DNA of 61,959 bases from contig JAFZVU010000079.1 of NCBI GenBank assembly GCA_017617655.1, positions 1 to 61,959 of the forward strand, given 5' to 3'. The stretch is from Bacteroidales bacterium (GTDB lineage Bacteria; Bacteroidota; Bacteroidia; Bacteroidales; UBA932). The translations under genes and the position numbers were made by a program. The notes under the pieces were generated by a model. It had not been told where the DNA came from and did not search any database. It saw nothing but the letters and a program-made list of their open reading frames with translations. The stretch's first letter is position 1, and each line of letters opens with the position of its first letter. This document shows, one piece after another, positions 17,306 to 27,081 of the stretch.

Positions 17306-18505
17306 CTATTCTTGTTTCAGGAAATCCTTAAGGACATACAGGGCAGGCAGGGGTTTGTGCGTAGTGTTGTCCCATAGCCCGCGGTTCACCCAGTAAGACG
17401 ACACTACGTTGCCGGGCCCGTTACCGTTCTCCTCGGGGAACCACCAGTATAGGCCGTTTACATTCGGATGCTTTTTCAGTTCGGCTGTGAGGTCTTTCGC
17501 ATAGGCGGCCTGGCCTTCGGGAGAAACGGGCCATCTGGATGAAAAGTCGTAGTCTATGCCGCTTCCCACCTTCGGCTGCCACTGGTAGTAATAGGCTGTT
17601 TCGACTATCTGCACCTTCTTTTCCGGAAAGGTGTTTGCCAGCGCGTTGAGGGTCTGGGCGAGCACATTGAGGGAATTGTGCCAGAAAGGATAGTAGGAGA
17701 GGCCTATGATGTCGTAGTCTACTGCGGAAAGAGCCTGGTAGATAAGACTTGTCTCATCCGGATATCCGGAGCGCTCCGTATGGATTACTATCTTCGCCTC
17801 AGGACAACAAGTACGGCAAGCATCGATTGCAGAATTCAGCAATTTGAAGAATCTCTGCCAGTTCTTGTCGGTTTCATTTGAAATGAAGCATCTGTTAATT
17901 GTGGAATTCCGGTCTACCGATGCGCTCCAGAGCATCCCGTAAGAGACCTCATTGCCTACTTGAATGAAATCGGGGGTGCAGTCACGGATGGACAGCATTG
18001 AAAGGACTTCACTAGTGTAATCATAAACCAACTTGCAAAGCTGATTGTCGTCAGCGGATGCCCATTCCGTCGGAATCCACTGGTTGGCAGGGTCGGCCCA
18101 GGTGTCGCTGTAATGGAAGTCGAGCATCAGAGCGAAACCTTGTTTCTTGATTTGCCTGCAAAGGTCAATTACATATTCAAGATCCTGGCATACCTGCAAG
18201 TCAGTTACGCCGTCGGGATTCTTCTGGCATGGATTGACAAAGATCCTGACCCGCTGGGCGTTCCATCCCACGGCTTCGCTCTTCATGTACTCAAGCACAT
18301 TTTGGATTTGGTTGCCGTTCTCGTCGTAATAATAAGTGGAAGAATCTATATATCTCTTGAGCATCGAAATGTCACCACCTACATACAGCATGTCGTCTCC
18401 GGGTTGGGGCTCCGGCTCCGGCTCCGGCTTCTCGCCGCACGAAAATGCGGCACAAGCAGTCAGGACGGCTGCTGCCCGAATTACCCAAAAACAGAATCTC
18501 TTCAT
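17306..18505 (-). CDS. Glycoside hydrolase family 53 endo-beta-1,4-galactanase, lipoprotein
   Basis: A 399-residue lipoprotein (AAFSCGEK, then a PEPEPEPQPGDD linker). GH53 hallmarks are YVGGDISMLKRYID, AQRVRIFVNP, LMLDFHYSDTWADPANQ, the acid/base in FIQVGNEVSYGMLWSA, and the nucleophile in KVQIVETAYYYQW. The family cuts beta-1,4-galactan side chains of pectin. It is first in an operon with the NDT-like gene and the GH2 beta-galactosidase, a plausible route from galactan to galactose at the cell surface. No SusC/SusD pair is adjacent. Identity is secure. Confidence 0.93.
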   Translation of the reverse strand: MKRFCFWVIRAAAVLTACAAFSCGEKPEPEPEPQPGDDMLYVGGDISMLKRYIDSSTYYYDENGNQIQNVLEYMKSEAVGWNAQRVRIFVNPCQKNPDGVTDLQVCQDLEYVIDLCRQIKKQGFALMLDFHYSDTWADPANQWIPTEWASADDNQLCKLVYDYTSEVLSMLSIRDCTPDFIQVGNEVSYGMLWSASVDRNSTINRCFISNETDKNWQRFFKLLNSAIDACRTCCPEAKIVIHTERSGYPDETSLIYQALSAVDYDIIGLSYYPFWHNSLNVLAQTLNALANTFPEKKVQIVETAYYYQWQPKVGSGIDYDFSSRWPVSPEGQAAYAKDLTAELKKHPNVNGLYWWFPEENGNGPGNVVSSYWVNRGLWDNTTHKPLPALYVLKDFLKQE

Positions 18506-18510
18506 TTGTC

Positions 18511-18541
18511 TTGTAAAGATAGTGAATTGAGCGTAAATTTG
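18511..18541 (+). promoter_or_regulatory. Bacteroidetes-type promoter for the 18562 lipoprotein gene
   Basis: TTG at 18511-18513, a 20-bp spacer, then TAAATTTG at 18534-18541, matching the -33/-7 layout of the primary sigma factor in Bacteroidetes. The ATG follows 20 bp later. Confidence 0.65.
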
Positions 18542-18561
18542 AGAAAATAATATACTTAGGA

Positions 18562-19170
18562 ATGCGAATCAGGATTGGTTTATTTGCTATGGCGGTCGTT
18601 CTGCTGACATCCTGCCAGAACGATCCTGTACACGACGCCATTGCTGCTCAATTGCGGCAGTATCCTGAATCGCGCGTTCAGGATATATACAAGAACTTCT
18701 GTCAGGACAACCTTGGCCCGGGGCATCTTATTCCGAATCCTGAGGCGGCGAGGACATATCTCATGTCTGAGTTGCAGGAGTATCGTGAGGATCTCGACAA
18801 GGGGCTTTATGAGATGCCAGCCGAACGTTTCGTGCCTCTAGGTGATAAGGCCAGCTTTGTGCGCGTAGACCTTTCCGTAGTGCTGGATTCTCTAGTTGAC
18901 GCCGAGACTCTGCTTTCTGCGTTCGTGCGCAGTGCGAATGACGGATTCGTCTTGTCAGAAGAAGAGTGGAAGGCCAAGTGGGCGACCGTCGCCGCAGTCA
19001 TACGCCGTGATTTTTCCGACATCCCCGACGCTGCCCGCGACCTTGCCGCCATTGACTCTCTCATCGCCCAAGGCGAACTCATCCTTCACCATAGCTCCGT
19101 CTTCGAAGCCACTTACCATCCTCACTACCGCATCGTCGCCAGGCAGATCGCCGAGGAAGAGTTATTTTGA
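18562..19170 (+). CDS. Lipoprotein of unknown function
   Basis: A 202-residue predicted lipoprotein with signal peptide and lipobox (VVLLTSCQND). The mature part is mostly helical and charged, with QYPESRVQDIYKNFCQDNLGPGHLI near the start and YHPHYRIVARQIAEEELF at the end. No known domain was recognised. A good -33/-7 promoter lies upstream. The gene is divergent from the galactanase operon, and repeat A2 follows the stop by 24 bp. Because it has its own promoter, a link to galactan use is only a possibility. Confidence 0.8.
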   Translation: MRIRIGLFAMAVVLLTSCQNDPVHDAIAAQLRQYPESRVQDIYKNFCQDNLGPGHLIPNPEAARTYLMSELQEYREDLDKGLYEMPAERFVPLGDKASFVRVDLSVVLDSLVDAETLLSAFVRSANDGFVLSEEEWKAKWATVAAVIRRDFSDIPDAARDLAAIDSLIAQGELILHHSSVFEATYHPHYRIVARQIAEEELF

Positions 19171-19194
19171 ATGTGAGTCAGGGGTGTTCCCGTG

Positions 19195-19363
19195 CATCAA
19201 GTATCACTTCAGGTGCGCAAGGTCTGCTAAAACGCCGCAGGCCTTGTACGCTCTTTTGGAGCAAATAGCTGATTATTAGTCGATTAAAAATAATTAGTGC
19301 ACAAGGTCTGCGCCATTTTATCAGACCTTGTACGCTGGGACGTTTCCGCAGACCTTGTACGCT
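19195..19363 (+). repeat. Family A palindromic repeat, copy A2 (full length)
   Basis: Begins with CATCAAGTATCACTTCAGGT. Hairpin 1 is GCGCAAGGTCTGC against GCAGGCCTTGTACGC with the loop TAAAACGCC. An AT-rich spacer contains AGCTGATTATTAGTCGATTA. Hairpin 2 is GTGCACAAGGTCTGC against TCAGACCTTGTACGC, followed by CTGGGACGTTTCC and a third half-palindrome ending near 19363. It is nearly identical to A3, in the same orientation, on the other side of the RAYT1 block. It lies between convergent lipoprotein genes. Confidence 0.92.
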
Positions 19364-19467
19364 AGGCGTTTTTTCCGCTCGCCGGGGCGTCGCCGGGACG
19401 GTGTGCCGGCCGAGGTTTTTCATGGCAGGAAGTGGCGGGCAGGGATGTCAGCAGTGCGAAGGAGAGA

Positions 19468-19959
19468 TTATTCGGCTACGTATTCGATAACCGTGAAATA
19501 ATGTCTTCCCTTGTTGATGTTTTCGGCGATTAGAGAACGAGGTATGCCGGTTGGGCGCTCTTCAGATTTCAAAATGAGCACTCCCGGCAGGGCTAATACT
19601 ACCTCATAGATGAAATAGAAGTCGCTTGTTGCATAAATCAAGTGATTGTGAGCATATTTCCAGCTTCCAATCGGCGTTCTGTTTATCCTGATAGAACCAT
19701 CTCTCCATAATGACATGTTCATACCAGAATAATACTTGGTCTGATCTTGCGTTTCCACAAGTTTACCGTCTTCGTAGAGTTCGGATGTTACCCTTTTCGA
19801 AACCCAGTTGCCAGCTATGAAAGTTGCGTCGAATTTGTTGATTTGCGACTTGTCCATGGTTTCCATTATTTGGTCAAACCTCGGATCTGTGTACAACTTT
19901 TCGCATGAACAGAGAACGAAAGCTATGAAGAAATAAATAAGAATGGTGGCCTTTTTCAT
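19468..19959 (-). CDS. Small lipoprotein of unknown function
   Basis: A 163-residue predicted lipoprotein. The start at 19959 opens a signal peptide with lipobox (FVLCSCEKLY); the frame is open further upstream to 20079 but without signal-like sequence. The mature part looks beta-rich (GNWVSKRVTSELYEDGK, SMWRDGSIRINRTPIG-like strand pattern, WKYAHNHLIYATSDFYFIYE), reminiscent of lipocalin-like small Bacteroidetes lipoproteins, but no family is claimed. TATCTTTG lies on the minus strand at 19967-19974. It sits between repeat A2 and RAYT1 and may simply be caught between repeat copies. Confidence 0.75.
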   Translation of the reverse strand: MKKATILIYFFIAFVLCSCEKLYTDPRFDQIMETMDKSQINKFDATFIAGNWVSKRVTSELYEDGKLVETQDQTKYYSGMNMSLWRDGSIRINRTPIGSWKYAHNHLIYATSDFYFIYEVVLALPGVLILKSEERPTGIPRSLIAENINKGRHYFTVIEYVAE

Positions 19960-20170
19960 GATAGAACAAAGATATGCATTTTCACTATTATAACACGCAA
20001 TATCAGAAAATACGTCTCTGAATTCAGAATTATTACTGCTATCCGTTTTTAAACGGATAAGTTGACGCCGAGACCGCAAATTTGTCCTTCTTGCTTGGTG
20101 ATAAGTGTTTTATTTTGAGTAAATTGCCTCGTGTGAAGTCCCATGAAGTATGGACCCGAATACGTGAGCT

Positions 20171-21109
20171 ATGGAGAGAAAGTTTGAGAAAAACCCGGTC
20201 AGGGAGTTGCCCGACGGTGCCATTACAAAAGTTTACCCTTTCCACGTTTCCCTCGAAGGCCTTGAAAGCAAGATCCTTTGCCGGGAGGAGGCGGACTATG
20301 ACATGTTCGTAAAGGCTCTGTGTCTCTGCGCGCGAAGGAAGAACGTCATACTTGTGATTTATGCGGTGGTGTCCAATCATGCGCACTGCATTATACTGGC
20401 GGCAGACCAGGCCGGGGCGGATTCCTTCGTTGATGATGTAAAGAAGGCGTACTCGATGTATTTCAGCAAAAAGTATCAGGATCCGGGCGTGCTGAGAAGA
20501 AATGATGCCCGGGCCATATATCTGGATACTGATTATTATGTCCGTAACGCTATAGCTTATGTTGTCCGCAATGCTATGGATAACGGTGCCACGAGTGTGC
20601 AGGAATATAAGTGGACCGGATACCAGGCGTTCTTCTGCGGCGGGAAAGTGCCATCAGGGATAGTGGTGAGAAAAGTGAGCGTTCTGTCGACCAGAGAAGT
20701 TCGTCAGATAATGCATACTGGAGACAAGTTGGATGATGTCAGATGGCTGATAAATGAAGCAAATGAACTTGAACCAGTGTCTTTCTGTGACTGGCGTTAT
20801 GTTGAGAGCGCTTTCCGGCACGATCAGAGCTTTTTCCTGAGACTGATCGGAGGAGTGAATACGGCAGAGATGGACAGCAAACTGATTGATTTACCTCGTA
20901 CTCGCCGGACTGATAATGAGTTATTGTTGTCAGTAAATGAGATGTCTCAACGATGGTTCTCAGCTGTCGTCCACGATTTGCCGGAAGAGAAGAAAGCCAG
21001 ATTAATGCCCTATGTTTATCATTGTTTCAGAACCACACCTTCCCAGCTAGCCAGGGTCTTTGAGGTGGCTCCGGAAAAGGCAAACAGGTGGCTGGGAAAA
21101 GAGAAGTAG
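20171..21109 (+). CDS. REP-associated tyrosine transposase-like protein (Y1/HUH family), RAYT1
   Basis: A 312-residue protein with the Y1 transposase fold. The N-terminal half has VYPFHVSLEGLESKILCREE, the HUH motif in AVVSNHAHCIIL (about H70 and H72), and the candidate catalytic tyrosine in RNAIAYVVRNAMDNG (about Y130), followed by EYKWTGYQAFF, which corresponds to the RAYT ending usually written YxWSSY. A helical C-terminal extension of about 120 residues may bind DNA. It lacks IS200/IS605 ends of its own and lies between two family A repeats in the same orientation (A2 and A3, the latter 25 bp after the stop). It is probably a domesticated transposase that moves or processes family A repeats. 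Confidence 0.85.
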   Translation: MERKFEKNPVRELPDGAITKVYPFHVSLEGLESKILCREEADYDMFVKALCLCARRKNVILVIYAVVSNHAHCIILAADQAGADSFVDDVKKAYSMYFSKKYQDPGVLRRNDARAIYLDTDYYVRNAIAYVVRNAMDNGATSVQEYKWTGYQAFFCGGKVPSGIVVRKVSVLSTREVRQIMHTGDKLDDVRWLINEANELEPVSFCDWRYVESAFRHDQSFFLRLIGGVNTAEMDSKLIDLPRTRRTDNELLLSVNEMSQRWFSAVVHDLPEEKKARLMPYVYHCFRTTPSQLARVFEVAPEKANRWLGKEK

Positions 21110-21133
21110 GGGCATCCTGGCTGAATATCCGGA

Positions 21134-21302
21134 CATCAAGTATCACTTCAGGTGTGCAAGGTCTGCTAAAACGCCGCAGGCCTTGTACGCTCTTTTGAGG
21201 TAAATAGCTGATTATTAGTTAATTAAAAATTATTAGTGCACAAGGTCTGCGCCATTTTTGCAGACCTTGTGCGCTGGGACGTTTCCGCAGACCTTGCGCG
21301 CT
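21134..21302 (+). repeat. Family A palindromic repeat, copy A3 (full length, abutting RAYT1)
   Basis: Starts CATCAAGTATCACTTCAGGT, 25 bp after the RAYT1 stop. Hairpin 1 has loop TAAAACGCC. The spacer is TAGCTGATTATTAGTTAATT and continues AT-rich. Hairpin 2 is GTGCACAAGGTCTGC against GCAGACCTTGTGCGC with the loop GCCATTTTT. A third half-palindrome, GCAGACCTTGCGCGC, comes after GGGACGTTTCC. It differs from A2 at only a few positions. It lies between RAYT1 and the convergent nucleotidyltransferase gene. Confidence 0.93.
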
Positions 21303-21321
21303 GGGGCCAGATGTGTTTGCG

Positions 21322-22056
21322 CTACTCCTGTCCGCTGATGGCGCGGTAGCCTTCGAGACTTCCGATGTCCAGGCGTTTGCCAGGCATCTTCATGGCGTGG
21401 AGCACTGATACGCGAGAGATGTAGCCTGCGAGATTGCCGGGAGCATCCCACTGGCAACCGTTCTCGATGGCATCAAGGATAAGAGGCAGGTCCTTGGCTC
21501 CATAGATGTAGAAAGGAGGAGTCACATGATGGCTCTTCGGGGCGGCGGGCTTCTCTTCCATGTCGGTGACGCGACCGTCCTCGTCCATGCAGATCACTCC
21601 GCAGCGGTGCAGGCGCACCTCGTCCGGCTCGTCGTAATAGAAAATCACGGCCGTGCTCTTCTCCTTGAAGAAATCGACCAGCGAAGCCAGCGAGAAATCC
21701 AGCAGATTGTCGGCTGCCGCTACGAGGATGTCGTCCCGGATGTCAAACTTGCGGATTGCAGCGACCAGGTCACCCACAGCACCGATACGGTTGTCGTTTG
21801 AAGTAGAACCGTCGTCAATCAGACGTATGGGTTTGGCGTACCTCTTGACAGCATCCAGCCGCCAGTCCTCGAAGATACCGATGAAACGGTGGTTGGTAAC
21901 GATTATATGCTCGTCTATATCTTCCAGAGCGTCCACATCCTCCAGCATCTTGTCGAGGATAGTGCTAGAGCCCACGGGAAGCAGGGGCTTGGGGAAATTC
22001 TCAGTGAGCGGATACATCCTGGTGGCGTATCCTGCAGCCAGAACAACGTTCTTCAT
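21322..22056 (-). CDS. Sugar-phosphate nucleotidyltransferase
   Basis: A 244-residue cytosolic enzyme of the NTP_transferase family, which joins a sugar 1-phosphate to a nucleotide. The signature LAAGYATRMYPLTENFPKPLLPV starts the protein, VAAADNLLDFSL carries the metal-binding Asp region, and DMEEKPAAPKS is the sugar-contacting loop. The protein is short and lacks a C-terminal hexapeptide domain. It starts 1 bp after the stop of the GHMP sugar kinase gene, so the pair probably performs kinase then nucleotidyl transfer on one salvaged sugar. Neither sugar nor nucleotide can be named. Confidence 0.85.
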   Translation of the reverse strand: MKNVVLAAGYATRMYPLTENFPKPLLPVGSSTILDKMLEDVDALEDIDEHIIVTNHRFIGIFEDWRLDAVKRYAKPIRLIDDGSTSNDNRIGAVGDLVAAIRKFDIRDDILVAAADNLLDFSLASLVDFFKEKSTAVIFYYDEPDEVRLHRCGVICMDEDGRVTDMEEKPAAPKSHHVTPPFYIYGAKDLPLILDAIENGCQWDAPGNLAGYISRVSVLHAMKMPGKRLDIGSLEGYRAISGQE

Positions 22057-22057
22057 A

Positions 22058-23197
22058 TCAGTCTTCTATGAAACCTGCGCCGTCAGCGCTCTTTACGAAA
22101 TGCACTTCAAAGGTATCCTTGTACTGCGGGAACTCGGCCAGATACTGGCGGGTGACACTCTCGCGGATGGTGTCTTCCTTGGCGGGATCCACGAGCGCGA
22201 TGCAAGCACCCTTGAATCCTGCGCCTGAGAAACGTCCGCCGTAGATGCCGTCAGTGTTGCGCATAGCATGGTATATGCTTATGAGCTCGGGGCTGCCGCA
22301 CTCCCAGTTATGGATTGAACTTTCGCAGCTCTCGAAGCTCAGCTGGCCCAGCCACTCGATATTGCCGGATTCCCATGCGGTAACGGCCTGGCGCACGCGC
22401 TTGTATTCGCTGAAATAGTGCTCGGCACGGTTGGCGAAGCGGCGAGGAAGCTTGTCGCGGTATTTTTCATAGACAGTGCGGGGCACATCCCTCATGAAAG
22501 TCTTGTCGAAAGGCTTGATGGGCTGGTTGTCGTATGACAGCAGGTCCCATGCGGCCACCTTGCACTCCTGCACCCTGAGGTTGAAATCGCTGCTTATCAG
22601 ATTCCTGGTGAGGCCGCTGAAGAACACTGCGAACTCGAAATCCTTCATCTTGGGGTTGCGGGGGATGACGCGGTACTCGTTGCTGTCGCAGTCGAGCATC
22701 AGCATGTGGTCTTTCTTTCCAAGCGCGATGCAGGACTGGTCCAGGATACCGTTGTTCAGGCCGATGTATTCCCTTTCAGCCTCAGATGCCGTCAATACCA
22801 CTTCCATCGGCATCAGGTTTATGTCGTTGGCTTTTGCGAAAGCCATGACGTACGACACGAGCACTGCGGCGCTGGATGAGAGGCCTCCTACCGGGAGGCT
22901 GCCGGTGATCTTGCCGCGGATTCCTCTTTTCAGCTGGAACCTCTTGCGGAGGGCATATTTGGCGCCGAGGGCATAGTCGCCCCAGTTGCCTTGCCTAATT
23001 TTGGTTTTCTGACGTATATCGAAGGAAACCTTGCCGTCGAAACTGCCGCTCTCAAGCTCGACAGAACCGTCTTCCGTGACGTCAAAATACAAATCGACTC
23101 CCTTGTTGAAGGGGAAACCAGTCACCAGACCATGCTGATGGTCGCTGTGCGCACCGACGGGACAGATGCGGTAAGGAGCAAAAATGTGGTATTGCAT
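22058..23197 (-). CDS. GHMP-family sugar kinase (galactokinase/galacturonokinase-like)
   Basis: A 379-residue cytosolic kinase that phosphorylates the anomeric position of a sugar. The start at 23197 (MQYHIFAPYRICPVGAHSDH) matches the family; the frame remains open for 74 codons upstream through the divergent promoter. Motifs: GAHSDHQHGLVTGF (galactokinase signature variant), GSLPVGGLSSSAAVLVSYV (ATP-binding) and GGRFSGAGFKGACIALV (third GHMP motif). The GAHSDHQHG form differs from the classical GalK GEHTDYN form and recalls galacturonokinase-type enzymes, which would suit a pectin user. It is coupled to the nucleotidyltransferase gene. Confidence 0.82.
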   Translation of the reverse strand: MQYHIFAPYRICPVGAHSDHQHGLVTGFPFNKGVDLYFDVTEDGSVELESGSFDGKVSFDIRQKTKIRQGNWGDYALGAKYALRKRFQLKRGIRGKITGSLPVGGLSSSAAVLVSYVMAFAKANDINLMPMEVVLTASEAEREYIGLNNGILDQSCIALGKKDHMLMLDCDSNEYRVIPRNPKMKDFEFAVFFSGLTRNLISSDFNLRVQECKVAAWDLLSYDNQPIKPFDKTFMRDVPRTVYEKYRDKLPRRFANRAEHYFSEYKRVRQAVTAWESGNIEWLGQLSFESCESSIHNWECGSPELISIYHAMRNTDGIYGGRFSGAGFKGACIALVDPAKEDTIRESVTRQYLAEFPQYKDTFEVHFVKSADGAGFIED

Positions 23198-23221
23198 ACA
23201 AAAGTTTTTAAATACAGACTG

Positions 23222-23240
23222 CAAAGTTAAACTATCTTTG
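23222..23240. promoter_or_regulatory. Back-to-back -7 boxes for the divergent sugar kinase and ahcY genes
   Basis: The minus-strand box TAACTTTG occupies 23222-23229 and the plus-strand box TATCTTTG occupies 23233-23240, only 3 bp apart. Each promoter's upstream region must lie across the other. The ATGs are 24 bp and 15 bp away respectively. Clear -33 elements were not seen. Confidence 0.5.
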
Positions 23241-23255
23241 CATAAAACATAAATC

Positions 23256-24506
23256 ATGGCATACGAAATCAGAAATCCGGAGCTGTGGCAGGATGGCGAG
23301 CTCAAGATACAGTGGGTGGCCGCCCACATGCCGCTTCTCTCCGCATTGAAAAAGGAATTTGAAGAGACAAAGCCCTTCCGGGGGCTCCGCATAGCATTAT
23401 CCGTGCATCTTGAGGCCAAGACCGCCTACCTCTGCAAGACCCTTTCAGCAGGCGGGGCCGAAATGTTCGTCACCGGCAGCAACCCTCTCTCCACCCAGGA
23501 CGACATAGCCGCAGCGCTGGTCCATGCCGGGCTGAACGTCTTCGCGTGGTACGATGCCAGCGAGGCTGAATATGACCGTCACATCACCAAGGTCATAGAG
23601 GCTGCGCCGAACATCATAATAGACGACGGAGGGGACCTGGTGGGCAAGATCCACACCGCCTTCCCGCAGCTGCTCGGCAATGTGATAGGAGGCTGCGAAG
23701 AGACTACCACCGGCATACTGCGCCTCAATGCCATGAACAAGGCCCGCAAGCTTGCCTTCCCCATGATCCTGGTGAACGACGCGGACTGCAAACATCTGTT
23801 CGACAACCGCTACGGCACCGGCCAGTCCGTCTGGACCGGCATCAACCGCACTACCAACCTCATAGTGGCTGGCAAGACCGCAGTGGTGGCTGGCTACGGC
23901 TGGTGCGGCAAAGGCGTGGCGATGCGCGCCAAGGGTATGGGGGCCAAGGTCATAGTGACCGAGGTCGACCCGGTGAAGGCCATAGAAGCTGTGATGGACG
24001 GCTTCCAGGTGATGCCTATGAGGCAAGCCGCTCCGCTCGGCGACATCTTCGTCACAGTCACGGGCTGTAAGGATGTCATCACCAGCGAAGATTTCCTCGC
24101 CATGAAAGACGGCGCCATCTGCTGCAACGCCGGCCACTTCGACTGCGAAGTGAACATCCGCGACCTGGACGCTCTGGCGGTCAGCCACCGTCCCGCCCGC
24201 AAGGACATCGAGGCTTACGAACTTCCCGACGGACGTACCATCTACATCCTAGCCCAGGGTCGTCTGGTTAACCTCGCTGCCGGCGACGGCCATCCCGCCG
24301 AGATAATGGACATGTCATTCGCCATCCAGGCCCTCTGCGCCCGCTACCTTGCGCTCAATCACCCGCTTAACCGCGTCCCCGGCGACATGGTCATCAACGT
24401 TCCGGCCGCCATTGACGACGAAGTGGCCCGCCGCAAGCTCGCCACCCTCGGGGTCAGCATCGACAGCCTCACCGATGAGCAGCACCGCTACATTTATGGA
24501 GAATGA
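23256..24506 (+). CDS. ahcY: Adenosylhomocysteinase
   Basis: A 416-residue cytosolic enzyme that splits S-adenosylhomocysteine into adenosine and homocysteine, clearing the product of methyltransferases. Features: WVAAHMPLLSALKKEFEETK, LSVHLEAKTAYLCKTL, GGCEETTTG, NDADCKHLFDNRYGTGQS with the substrate-site Asn/Lys/Asp set, and the NAD site VVAGYGWCGKGVAMRAKGMGA. Length fits the short prokaryotic clade that lacks the roughly 40-residue insertion. A TATCTTTG box lies 15 bp upstream of the start. Esterase genes follow on the same strand after 30 bp but are functionally unrelated. Confidence 0.96.
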   Translation: MAYEIRNPELWQDGELKIQWVAAHMPLLSALKKEFEETKPFRGLRIALSVHLEAKTAYLCKTLSAGGAEMFVTGSNPLSTQDDIAAALVHAGLNVFAWYDASEAEYDRHITKVIEAAPNIIIDDGGDLVGKIHTAFPQLLGNVIGGCEETTTGILRLNAMNKARKLAFPMILVNDADCKHLFDNRYGTGQSVWTGINRTTNLIVAGKTAVVAGYGWCGKGVAMRAKGMGAKVIVTEVDPVKAIEAVMDGFQVMPMRQAAPLGDIFVTVTGCKDVITSEDFLAMKDGAICCNAGHFDCEVNIRDLDALAVSHRPARKDIEAYELPDGRTIYILAQGRLVNLAAGDGHPAEIMDMSFAIQALCARYLALNHPLNRVPGDMVINVPAAIDDEVARRKLATLGVSIDSLTDEQHRYIYGE

Positions 24507-24524
24507 TTCCCCGATTACACCTGA

Positions 24525-26818
<2,294 letters not shown>

Positions 26819-26833
26819 CCCTGCGAAATTATT

Positions 26834-26864
26834 TTTGTACAATATTCAAAAATATCTATATTTG
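26834..26864 (+). promoter_or_regulatory. Bacteroidetes promoter for tRNA-Ser
   Basis: TTTG at 26834-26837, a 19-bp spacer, then TATATTTG at 26857-26864, a full match to the Bacteroidetes -33/-7 consensus, 16 bp before the mature tRNA 5' end. Confidence 0.8.
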
Positions 26865-26880
26865 CAGTCCCTTATGGGAA

Positions 26881-26965
26881 GGAGAGTTGGCCGAGTGGTT
26901 GATGGCGGCAGTCTTGAAAACTGTTGATCCGAAAGGGTTCGGGGGTTCGAATCCCTCACTCTCCG
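26881..26965 (+). tRNA. tRNA-Ser (anticodon TGA)
   Basis: An 85-nt cloverleaf. The acceptor arms are GGAGAGT and ACTCTCC with discriminator G at 26965; the D-loop contains TGGCCGAGTGGTTGATGGC. The anticodon loop CTTGAAA puts TGA at 26915-26917. There is a long class II variable arm (TGATCCGAAAGGGTTCG), as expected for serine, and a T-arm GGGGGTTCGAATCCC. CCA is not encoded. A consensus promoter lies upstream and a terminator downstream. Confidence 0.96.
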
Positions 26966-26975
26966 CAAAGAAGGA

Positions 26976-27008
26976 AAAGGCATTGCAGCAAAACTGCGAT
27001 GCCTTTTT
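26976..27008 (+). terminator. Rho-independent terminator of tRNA-Ser
   Basis: GGCATTGCAG (26979-26988) pairs with CTGCGATGCC (26994-27003) around the loop CAAAA, followed by five T at 27004-27008. It lies 10 bp after the tRNA. Confidence 0.85.
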
Positions 27009-27081
27009 CGTTTACGTACCCGTCGTGAGCTTGCTCTCCCGGAGAGTGTGGAATTCCAAATTCTTTTTTATATATTTGAAT

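Noticed and set aside
20171..21109. RAYT1 as an ordinary IS200/IS605 insertion
   Set aside because: No tnpB or characteristic IS ends; the RAYT-like EYKWTGY segment and flanking repeats fit a RAYT better.
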